Positions 55,089 through 64,000 of a DNA stretch of 64,000 nucleotides are shown here, piece after piece. Below the pieces are notes generated by a model. It searched no databases. It was not told the DNA's origin and was given only the letters and a program-made list of their open reading frames with translations. Both the position numbers and the translations under genes were made by a program. The stretch's first letter is position 1. Each line of letters starts with the position of its first letter. The stretch is from Euphorbia lathyris. Its lineage: Eukaryota > Streptophyta > Magnoliopsida > Malpighiales > Euphorbiaceae. The stretch spans positions 2,857,001 through 2,921,000 of the forward strand of contig NC_088913.1 in assembly GCF_963576675.1 (NCBI RefSeq), given 5' to 3'.

Positions 55089-56921
55089 TCAATATCGTAA
55101 AGCTGCATGATCTGTATAGATGATGACTTTAGATCCTAACAAATAAGATCGGAACTTATCACATGCAAAAACTACTGCTAACATTTCTTTTTCAGTTGTG
55201 GTGTAATTTAACTGTGCACCGGACAATGTGTGACTCGCATAATATATAACATGAAGTTTCTTATCCTTCCTTTGACCTAATACACATCCTACAGCTAAGT
55301 CACTCGCATCACACATTATTTCGAAAGGTAGATTCCAATCGGGTTTCGATATTATAGGTGTACTGACTAAAGCTGTTTTCAAAGTATTGAATGCTTGTAA
55401 ACAATCCTTATTAAAATCAAAAGTTGAATCTTTCATAAGCAAATTAGTAAGTGGTTTGGAGATTACAGAAAAGTTCTTTATAAATCTTCTGTAAAAACCT
55501 GCATGACCTAAAAATGATCTTACTCCCTTAATAGTGGTTGGTGGGGGTAATTTTTCTATAACTGAAGTCTTTGCTCTGTCCACTTCTAAACCTTTTTCAG
55601 ATATCTTATGACTTAAGACAATTCCTTCATCTACCATGAAATGGCATTTTTCCCAATTTAATACTAAATTCGTTTCCTCACATCTAGACAATACTTTATC
55701 TAAGTTCTGTAAACATGCATCGAAAGAATCTCCATAAACTGAAAAATCATCCATGAAAACTTCCATTATATCTTCAATGAAGTCATTAAATATTGCTGTC
55801 ATACATCGTTGAAACGTTATTGGTGCATTACATAGACCAAAAGGCATTCTCCTATATGCAAATGTTCCGTAAGGACATGTGAAGGTTGTTTTATCTTGGT
55901 CATCCGGGTAAATGTAAATTTGAAAGAATCCGGAATAACAGTCTAGGAAACAATAAAATGCATGACCGGCTATCCTTTCGATCATTTGATCAATGAAAGG
56001 TAGAGGAAAATGATCTTTCCTAGTTGCTTTGTTTAGGTTCCTATAGTCTATACAAACCCTCCAACTGGTGGTGGTTCGTGTAGGTATCAGTTCACCTTCA
56101 TCATTTCTTACAACAGTTATGCCTCCCTTTTTAGGTACACAATGGATTGGACTAACCCATTCACTATCCGAGATCGGATAAATGATTCCATTGTCTAAAA
56201 GTTTAGTAATCTCATTTTTGACTACTTCTTTCATGTTCGGATTTAAGCGTCTTTGCCTATCTGCTTTAGGTGGCTTATCCTCTTCTAAGTGAATTCTATG
56301 CATTACGATACTAGGATTAATTCCTTTTAAGTCTGAAATTTGCCATCCCATACTTCCTATCCTATTTCTAACAACATCTTTCAATTTTTCTTCGTGATCA
56401 TTTGTTAATTTGTTAGAAATAATTATAGGTAGAGAATCGCCTTCTTCCAAGAAAGCGTACCTCAAATGACTGGGTAACTCTTTAAGTTCTAATTTAGGGG
56501 GTGTTACAATTGAAGGCAGAACTGGTCCATCTTCTCGAATCAAAGGCTCTGGGTCCTTATCTTCTAATTCCTCACCTATTATAGGTTCAATTATTTCTTC
56601 ACTATGAATAACGTCATTGACACATTCCTCGACTAAATCAAGTTTCATACAAGGGAATTCTTCCATAGGGTATTTCATCGCTTTGTTCATATTAAACTCG
56701 ATCTTATCTTCTCCTATCCTTAAAACTACCTTCCCTTCCGACACATCTACTAGAGCGCGTCCCGTGTTCATAAACGGTCTACCAAAAATTAAAGGGCAAT
56801 TTACATCATATGCAAAGTCTAATATAACAAAATCGGTAGGAAAAATAAATTTATCTACTTTGACTAAAACATCTTCAATTATACCATATGGCCTCTTAGT
56901 GGTTTGATCCGCTAATTGCAA
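55089..56921 (-). pseudogene. Athila pol: protease end, reverse transcriptase and RNase H
   Basis: A 610-residue frame. Residues 1-60 complete the protease fold (VILDFAYDVNCPLIFGRPF). The RT has VCIDYRNLN (289-297), FLDCYSGF (325-332) and the FMDD catalytic box at 389-392, then the thumb (RSFLGHAGFYRRFIKNFS). RNase H starts with MCDASDLAVG and reaches YTDHAALRY before a stop at 55089. It overlaps gag by 26 nt in a different frame. It copies element RNA to DNA inside particles. Apart from the terminal stop, this segment is unbroken. Confidence 0.9.
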
Positions 56922-58875
56922 AAACCATATTGGTACGTTTGATATCTTCTTCTAAACCTAACTTGTTAAAAATAGATAATGGCATTAAGTTTATACTTGC
57001 TCCTAAATCACAAAGACAACTTGGGAATTCAATATCTCCCAACTTACACGGAATAGTAAAACATCCTGGATCTTTGAGTTTAGTGGGCAAATTACTTGAC
57101 ACGATTGAACTACAGTCTTCAGTTAACGAAATGGATGAAATTCCTTCCCAACTGATTTTCTTCGAAATCAAATCTTTTAAAAACTTACCATAGTTAGGAA
57201 TTTGTGTGATTGCATCCATGAATGTCAAATTGATGTGCAAATTTTTAAGTTTATCCAAAAACGTTAAAAGTTGTTTATCATAGTCCTTATTTCGAACTTT
57301 GTGCGGAAAAGGTGGTTTGGGTACAAAAGTTTTGGTACTTGTGTCAAATGGTGAACTATTTGTGTTTAAGATATCTTCTTTGGATTTTGATAAATCAGTT
57401 CCTGGTAATGTTGCATCTTTGGGCATTTCAGGCCCTTGATAATTTTTCCCTGAACGAAGAGTGATAGCTTTCACCTGCTCTTTCAGATTTTCTTCCGTAT
57501 GGCTGGGAAGACTTCCCTCTTTTCGGGATGGAATTGATTTAGCAAGTTGACCAATTTGAACCTCCAAATTATGGATGCTAGATGAGTGGTTTTTAATAAG
57601 CTGATCGAATTTATTTTCGATCCGTTTAAAACCATCGTCGTGATTACTTATTTTTCCACTGATAGCATCTATGAATTTGTCGATTTTAGAAGATAAAGTG
57701 CTAATCGTATCTCTTGACTGATTTTGATAATTAGTGGTACGATTTTGATTAGCACTTGCATTATTGTTATTGTTATCTTTCCAGTTAAAGTTAGGATGAT
57801 TCCTCCATCTAGAATTATAAGTATTAGAATAAGGATTATTAGTTTGGTTTTGCCCTTGGACAAAATTTACCTGTTCGATCTCACTCATATTTTCATAATC
57901 CACATCCGTTTGGATTGGATTACCATTGGTATCGCGTGGTGCCATAAATTTGTCAATTTTGTGTGACAAAGCAGAAAATTGGGCTTGTAGCATCGCGACT
58001 GGATCAAGTTCAACTATACCTTTAACTGATGGTGTGGTTGAGGATGATGGTTTTGCTACCGGCATATGTCCACGTTCCGCGGGCCACACACTGCTGTTGA
58101 TTGCCATTTCCTCCAAAAGTTCTCTCGCTTGGGCTGATGTTTTCTTCATAAATAGCCCTCCCGACATAGCATCTAATGAACCCCTAGTTGTAGGATTTAG
58201 TCCATTGTAAAATGTTTGCATTAAAAGTTCAGCGGGTAATTGGTGGTGTGGGCATAAACGTTGAAGTTCTTTAAAACGTTCCCAAGTTTCATAAAGAGTC
58301 TCATTATCATTTTGAGAAAAAGATGTTAACTCTTTTATGACTCTTGCGGTTTTTGCTAAAGGAAAATATTTTGATAAAAATGCTTGGGCTAATTGTTCCC
58401 AAGTGGCAAAACTTGCGGCTGGCATAGAAATTAACCATTCTTTGGCTCTATCCTTCAAAGTGAAAGGAAAGAGGCGAAGTTTGATTGCTTCTGCAGTCAC
58501 ATCTGGGATTTTAAAAGTGTCACAAATTTCAAGGAAATTTGTTAAAAGGGTGTTAGGATTTTCGTTAGGTAACCCGTAAAATGTTACATTATTTTGCAAC
58601 ATATTAAGCAAAGCTAGCTTAATTTCAAATTGATTTGCGGTGATTCTGGGTCTAACGATACTATTGGTCACATCGGCCACACCTGGCCTAGCATAATCCA
58701 TAAGTGTTGGTGGGTCGGCCATTTTTTTTGGCTCGGTAAATGTTTTTACTGGGGTCTTATTTTTGTTTTTCTTGTTTTTCTTGTTCTTCCTAATGGTTTT
58801 CTCAATTTCTGGGTCTATAGGGTCTGGTACAATGCCTGAACTTCGAGAACTGCGCATGAACCTGAAATGTTGCAC
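56896..58875 (-). CDS. Athila gag with protease active site at its C-terminus
   Basis: A 659-residue open frame from ATG 58875, about 150 bp after the PBS; MRSSRSSG a few codons later is an alternative start. The capsid-type gag domain is seen at about residues 90-260 (LRLFPFTLKDRAKEWL, WEQLAQAFLSKYFPLAKT, LMQTFYNGLNP). There is an Asn-rich linker and no CCHC knuckle. The aspartic protease loop, CDLGASINLMP with D near residue 623, is in the same frame. Reading ends about 25 codons later, while pol continues in the +1 frame at a GGTTTTTGC run near 56932: either a lesion or a frameshift site. Confidence 0.87.
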   Translation of the reverse strand: MQHFRFMRSSRSSGIVPDPIDPEIEKTIRKNKKNKKNKNKTPVKTFTEPKKMADPPTLMDYARPGVADVTNSIVRPRITANQFEIKLALLNMLQNNVTFYGLPNENPNTLLTNFLEICDTFKIPDVTAEAIKLRLFPFTLKDRAKEWLISMPAASFATWEQLAQAFLSKYFPLAKTARVIKELTSFSQNDNETLYETWERFKELQRLCPHHQLPAELLMQTFYNGLNPTTRGSLDAMSGGLFMKKTSAQARELLEEMAINSSVWPAERGHMPVAKPSSSTTPSVKGIVELDPVAMLQAQFSALSHKIDKFMAPRDTNGNPIQTDVDYENMSEIEQVNFVQGQNQTNNPYSNTYNSRWRNHPNFNWKDNNNNNASANQNRTTNYQNQSRDTISTLSSKIDKFIDAISGKISNHDDGFKRIENKFDQLIKNHSSSIHNLEVQIGQLAKSIPSRKEGSLPSHTEENLKEQVKAITLRSGKNYQGPEMPKDATLPGTDLSKSKEDILNTNSSPFDTSTKTFVPKPPFPHKVRNKDYDKQLLTFLDKLKNLHINLTFMDAITQIPNYGKFLKDLISKKISWEGISSISLTEDCSSIVSSNLPTKLKDPGCFTIPCKLGDIEFPSCLCDLGASINLMPLSIFNKLGLEEDIKRTNMVFAISGSNH

Positions 58876-59024
58876 GAACCGAAACTACCTACAAAGCAGA
58901 ATTTGAAAAATAAATAAATTAGTAAATGAAAATTATTAAATTAAAAAAGTTAAAATAAGTATGTTTAAACCTAGATTCGAAATAAAACACGAAAAATTTA
59001 AAATTTTGTCAAAAATTTTGGCGT

Positions 59025-59042
59025 TCCCCGGCAACGGCGCCA
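59025..59042 (-). other. Athila primer-binding site, tRNA-Asp type
   Basis: The minus strand reads TGGCGCCGTTGCCGGGGA, complementary to the 3' end of plant tRNA-Asp as I recall it, six bases inside the 5' LTR end (CGCTCAACA). Confidence 0.85.
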
Positions 59043-59048
59043 AAAACT

Positions 59049-60576
59049 TGTTGAGCGATTTCCGCAAGTGCACGGTATACGCTTGTAGTAATAAAAGATA
59101 TCGAACCCACAGGGAACGCTTTTTAACTAAAACTTAATTTAATTCGGTTTTAATCACGTGTTTAGGTTTAATAAAAGAAAATCGTTTAATTAATTGTATT
59201 GGTTTGGGTAAATTAGGATTAGATAGAAATATTATATCGAGTTTAGAGAACAGTTCTGTCTTGGGATTTTGATTACAAGACAGATACTACCGTAATTGGA
59301 ATAAATAGAAGGTATAAAACTTATTTTCATAAAGCAAAGAAGGCAACTTTAACTTTGTAAAGATTATGGACATGTAACAATATAGCGATTTATTCAATTA
59401 AATGGCTTTGAACCGTAGAAATCTCTCTGGATCGGAGTAGATTGCTACCTTAATCAAACTAGTATTTTATGTCTGATAAGCCGCGATCAGCGATCATGTC
59501 ATCCAGAAAAACTAAATCAGTCAAGTGTTCAACAGAGTTCTTATATGAATAAGATGGAATAGAACGTTTTAATAAAAACACCAATTTATCATTTTGAAAA
59601 TCATTTTGTCAGAACAATATCAAAATAACAACAGTTATAATGTATTGAATAAATAAGTATATCATTAATGAAATGTGAATTTTCACAAGTTAACAGAGAA
59701 GTAGAAACTTGGATAGCATTGTAACGAAAACTTTGAGATCCGGGTTGACAATCCTTCCCTCAAACTCCGTAGGTGCGTCAAACCTCATGCGCTTCAGCCG
59801 TCAATTCTTCTCGCTGGATATTCGGAATAGAGACTGGTCAGTCCACTACCAGAATGAAAACTTGTCTCTGATCAACCTTAAAAACTAAACTAATACTGTG
59901 TTTATAACTAATCTAATAACAACTTGTGTATAGCAAGTTTGTTTACACAGAAATGTAATCTAACTTTCTGATTCTTTTCTGAATCAGAAACTCAACATAA
60001 TAACTTTCTTCTCTAATTTCTCTAACTTTTCCAACATAACCAACAACTTAATTTCTGAAATGGATCACTTATTTATAGTTGTTGAAGGGTTGTAAATGAT
60101 GGGTCGTGTCCGTTGGTGAAGGGTCGCTCTTATCCAAACGAACAGACGCGTTTCTCGGATTAAAACATGTGAATTATGTGCAGAATACTACGCTGTCATG
60201 ACTGAGATTCTGAAAATCTCAGTCGCGACAGGGGGTACAGGGGCGAGTGAAGACTTCGTTTTTTCTTCCGTGACGCCTTTCGTAAGTCGCGACTGAGATT
60301 ATGAAAATCTCAGTCGCGACAGAGAGATATCTCCCTGTCTCTCGACTGCTTCTCGTCCTCCTTGAGCGTTCTTCTGACTGATATGCATTCTTGGTACGTT
60401 TTTTAGGTTTTTCCTCCATTTTAGCTCCGTTTTGGATTTAACCAAATAATTAAGTACCTTGCATCAAAGAAGTAAATAAAGACGTAAAAGTATTCCAAAT
60501 GAACATAATTAGCACGATTTCAATGTAAATTTAACGTATTTATGTATGATATTTTAGGTATATTTTGGGCTTAACA
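59049..60576 (-). repeat. Athila 5' LTR, 1528 bp
   Basis: Same ends as 47103-48663 and about 99% identical by eye apart from the missing CGCTCCGTTTT repeats. It drives element transcription from the TATA box at 60069-60078. Dyad motifs lie at 60195-60229 (two mismatches) and 60286-60320 (perfect). Confidence 0.92.
60069..60078 (-). promoter_or_regulatory. TATA box of the Athila 5' LTR
   Basis: The minus strand reads CTATAAATAA, about 120 bp downstream of the nearer dyad motif in element orientation. The 3' LTR has the same box at 48123-48132. Confidence 0.6.
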
Positions 60577-60581
60577 AGTTA

Positions 60582-61431
60582 CAAGTTTGTGTAAATAGTT
60601 TAAGACACAATATGTAGTTATTATTGTTGTCGTTTAGATTTCAAGTTTGGTTCGAAGATAAGTTGCATTCTGGTAGTAGACGATCCATCTCTATTCCGAG
60701 ATTCAGCGAGAGGAACTAACGGCTGAAGCGCAAAAGGGTCTGACAAACCTACGAAGTTTGAGGGAAAGATTGACAACCCGGAACTCAAAGATTTCGTCAA
60801 AATGCTATCCATGTTTCTTCTTCTCTGTTAACTTGATTCGATTCATAATCAATTAATAATATATCTTTTCAATTCAATATATTCTTCTATTGTTACTTTG
60901 ATGTTACCTTCGAAGTAAGGTTCTGGTGTTTTCATTAAAATGTATATATTTCATATAATTACAAGGAAACTTAGTTGAACACTTGAAAGAATTAGTTTTT
61001 ATGGAAGATATGATCGTGAGCGCGGCTTATCGGATATAAATATCAATTTGATTAAGGTAGAAATCTGCTCCGATCCAGAGAGATTTCTACGGTTCAAAGC
61101 CTATTAATTGTGTTAGTCGATAAATTGTTACATCTTAATAATCTTATCAAAGTTATAAGTTGTTTTCTTGCTTTGTGTAAACAAGTCTCGAATTTTACTT
61201 TAACCTAAACTTAATCTCTACATGTTCTAATCTTAACTATAACCAAAATTAGGATTAGAAACCAATTTAAACCAATTTAAACCATTTCAAACCATAAACG
61301 TTTTCCTATAAACTTTGAGAAGACGAATGTAATAAAGACAATAAATTCTAATCAAATTATCATACGTTCCCTGTGGGATCGATATTTTATTATTACAAGC
61401 GAAACCGTGCACTTGCGGAATTCGCCTAACA
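60582..61431 (+). repeat. Plus-strand Athila-like 5' LTR, second part
   Basis: Continues the LTR broken at 47102. It reads CCAGAGAGATTTCTACGG, CCCTGTGGGATCGATATT and CGTGCACTTGCGGAATTCGCC, and ends in TAACA at 61431 just before a PBS. These phrases match, in inverted orientation, the minus-strand LTRs. Total LTR length is about 1.48 kb. Confidence 0.82.
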
Positions 61432-61437
61432 AGTTTT

Positions 61438-61455
61438 TGGCGCCGTTGCCGGGGA
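61438..61455 (+). other. Primer-binding site of the plus-strand Athila-like element
   Basis: TGGCGCCGTTGCCGGGGA, identical to the site of the minus-strand element, six bases after the LTR end. It shows that this LTR is the 5' one and that the internal region runs to the right. Confidence 0.87.
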
Positions 61456-64000
61456 ACGGTGTTGATATTTGATTTTTAATTATTGTTTTAATTTTATTCT
61501 GAATCTTGGTTTATAGATTTTTTATAATTTATGTATTTATTTGTGTTATAGTTTTTATTTAGTTGAGGATGGTTATTAGGACTAAATCCTCATTGTTATT
61601 TAACGTTTGCATTAAGATTGTTTGCAGATAAACAGAAAACAAAAATCCAAGTTTTCTCAAAGATAAACTGGAGATTTGATTATCAATAAAATGCACAGAA
61701 GAAGTCTAGAGAAAAGCAATTCAGCATGCAGATACATCAGAAGGGAAAGAAATTTTTTGAAAAAACTTGTCAGACGTCACAGATGGTTTTTCCAGAAAAA
61801 TTTACCTCTTCCCAAACACCTTTACCTCTTTTTTATACACTTACCCTTCACCAAAACATCATTTCTCTTTGTAAAAATAAGTATTCAATTCCTACATAAA
61901 ACCAAAATAATTTCTTCTTTTATCATATCATTTCCTTAAACACCTACATTTATCTCTCTAAAAAACAACAGAATCATCACCAACTAGTTTGGTGCCGGTT
62001 GATCGATATCTCTTCTCAGACAGATACACCAGAAAGTGGAATGAGGAATACAGTCATTGAAATTATCTTATCCGCCAGGAAGGAATTGTCTACTTTTACC
62101 ATAGTTTCAACAGTTTCAGTTCATGCGCGTAGTTCCTGTTTGTGCACAAAACTAGAAGTTCGGGCATTCAACTGGAATCAATAGATCCTTAAATTGAGAA
62201 AACGTAAAAAAAACAACATTTTTTTCCAGGTAAGTTAAAATGGACGAGACCATTATTTAAAACCGGTCCAAGTAATTGATTTTGTCCATGATTTTGATTC
62301 TCCTTGAGAATTCTTAAAGTTTATCACATTTTTTTTTTAGTTTTTTATATTTTAATCTTTACATTTCATTTTAGTTTAATTTATATATTCATCTTTAGTT
62401 TAGCAATAATAGTTAGATTAGAAAAAAAAAGATTTTTTGATCATCGAAAGATATTCAAAATATGTTATGTATCTTAAATATTGTAATAGATTAGGAAAGT
62501 GTCTTTAGATTTTTAAAACATCTCAATTGAATAAAAATTGAGAGAAGTTGCATCAAACTTAAATTTCTGCTCATGTAGAGATTTTTAAAATCTCAACTGA
62601 GATTTTTGTTTGTAGAGTTTGATGAATTTCTGCTCATACAGAGATTATTAAAATCTCAACTGAGATTTTTTATTTTTCAGCCTTGTAGGAGTTTCTGCTC
62701 ATGTAGAGATTCTGAAAATCTCAACTGAGATTTTTGATTTTCTAATTTTTTGATTTTATTCACCAAAAGGCACAAAAGATACCTTTTCATTTTTCAATAA
62801 GCATGATTTTTTTTGTTAGGAACCAACAAATTAAAAACTTGACATATTTTTCAACATTACAATTTTCATTCTCAAAATTTCTGAATTCCTTAATCTTTAA
62901 TGCTTCAGTTTAAACACAAATTTTTATTTTTATTTTTTGTATAGTAATGTTGTGGATCCTTCCCATATTTTAAATAGACGATTTGATATCTACTTCATGT
63001 TCGAAGAAACAAGAAAATTGGATATGAGAATTTTATTCGTTGTATCTTAGTGCAAGTTCCGTTCCTTGGAGCGAGAATGAACCATTCTCCGTCCTTGATC
63101 TCGAGTTTTTGGAGAACGAATGATTTGTCAAACATGAATATTAACTGTTTCGTGTTCTTGGTCCTTGGTTTCTTTCTTTTAAAGCGAGACGGTACACAAT
63201 TCATATAAATAACCCGAGTACTAGCACGAGGAATTTCCATTCATGAAGATAAAGATTATATTTGTTTCGTTATGTTTAGTATGTTGTTCTCTGTAAATAT
63301 GTTTCTATGTTTTAGTTTGCATATTTTCAATTTTTGTGTTTGTGTATATATGTTTCATGTTAATGAAATTATTTATTTATAAACTCTTCGTTTAAGGAAA
63401 GCCCTTATGACTAACCTTTAATTTAATTTTTAGTGTTGTTTTTGAGTTTTTACAGGTTTAAATATCATTACAGGAACATTAGTGCAAGAACAAATAATTT
63501 TCCTAAGTTGAATATGTACAAGATACAAGTTTTTGGCCTAACAGCACAACAATCCGTGTAGAGATTATCCATATCTCTACAGGAACAGCAAGCCAGAAAC
63601 TTAATCAGGATTTATTTCTCACTGAGACTCTCTGTCGCGATCGAGATTTTGAAAATCTCAGTTGAGATTCTTGATTTTCCACAAACAATGCTTAAATCTT
63701 TCACTTTTTCCATTTTATTCTCTAATTAAAACACATTTTCTTCTTCCACAATCAATTCCACACCATATCATCTTTAATTTTTACAACTTTTTACCTATCC
63801 AACATACTTTCTTTTTCCATAAAATATTTTTGATTTTTTCCCATACACCTTTTTACTATTCATCTTTTTACCTACACACAAACTCCATAACGTAACCCTC
63901 CATTTTTCTATCTTTTTCACAATTTTTTTATTTTTCTCTCACAAATCCGACATTTATACACCAAGCCTAGACATAATAAGGTTACTTACAATGTTTCCTT
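61456..64000 (+). mobile_element. Internal region of the plus-strand Athila-like element, no gag found
   Basis: In the minus-strand relative gag starts within about 150 bp of the PBS. Here 2.5 kb passes with no gag-like frame; the longest frames (61676-61939 plus, 62995-63240 minus) have no recognised domain. The stretch does carry several dyad motifs and a three-unit repeat at 62565-62735. It is probably a non-autonomous or heavily deleted derivative; the remainder is beyond the window. Confidence 0.6.
62565..62735. repeat. Three tandem units of about 63 bp, each ending in a dyad motif
   Basis: TTTCTGCTCATGTAGAGATT (or a close variant) followed by AAAATCTCAACTGAGATTTT occurs at about 62565, 62628 and 62691. 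Each unit can fold on AGATT/AATCT arms. Confidence 0.75.

Larger units (their letters stand above)
47103..60576 (-). mobile_element. Complete Athila-lineage Ty3/gypsy retrotransposon
   Basis: 13.5 kb bounded by LTRs at 47103-48663 and 59049-60576 and by the exact 5-bp duplication AGTTA (47098-47102 and 60577-60581). It has a tRNA-Asp-type PBS, gag, pol with RT before integrase, two ATHILA-type ORFs after pol, and a polypurine tract. It inserted in reverse orientation into the LTR of another Athila-like element. Confidence 0.93.

Noticed and set aside
62995..63240. 81-codon minus frame in the plus-strand Athila-like element as an antisense gene
   Set aside because: No recognisable domain, and Athila elements are not known for antisense ORFs; kept only as a note.

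Overview
The window looks like nuclear DNA of a eudicot plant. It is AT-rich and packed with plant transposable elements: Tat and Athila Ty3/gypsy lineages, an RNase H-bearing L1-type LINE, hAT, MULE and PIF MITEs, and an Au-like SINE. The only host genes I recognise are intron-containing defensin-like (DEFL/LCR) units. I see no bacterial, organellar or viral genome features. The species cannot be named from the sequence alone.

Layout. 1-3595: the 5' end of a minus-strand LTR element, with a 2.07 kb LTR and an initiator-Met-type primer site; it lies inside the 3' LTR of the next element. 3596-22085: a minus-strand Tat-lineage gypsy element with gag, protease, RT, RNase H, a second archaeal-type RNase H, integrase, a 126-bp tandem array and antisense ORFs. 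A hAT-like element (12152-20007, 8-bp TSD) split its protease, and an L1-type LINE (14065-19790, 10-bp TSD) then entered the hAT element. 22086-35400: an AT-rich stretch with a decayed cluster of DEFL units (one with both exons, three exon-1 copies, more promoter modules), littered with MITEs, a SINE, a copia remnant and a large inverted repeat. 35400-43250: relic LTRs and two 5'-truncated LINE tails carrying RNase H. 43254-46474: a hAT end hit by a minus-strand chromovirus-like gypsy element. 46475-64000: a plus-strand Athila-like element whose 5' LTR (46475-47102 plus 60582-61431) is split by a complete minus-strand Athila element (47103-60576, 5-bp TSD AGTTA).

How the parts relate. The window is mainly an insertion history: most boundaries are target-site duplications and coding regions break at insertion points. 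Every autonomous ORF set carries stops or frameshifts, so none looks intact, although the inner Athila has LTRs only about 1% diverged. The most unusual signals are a dyad motif (arms GTCGCGACTGAGATT and AATCTCAGTCGCGAC) scattered only through the two Athila elements, with covarying arms between subfamilies; a three-exon antisense gene plus an antisense ORF with a gag-like zinc knuckle in the Tat element; and the DEFL cluster, in which a copia remnant duplicated a splice donor as its TSD.

All family names come from motif recognition by eye. No database search was run.
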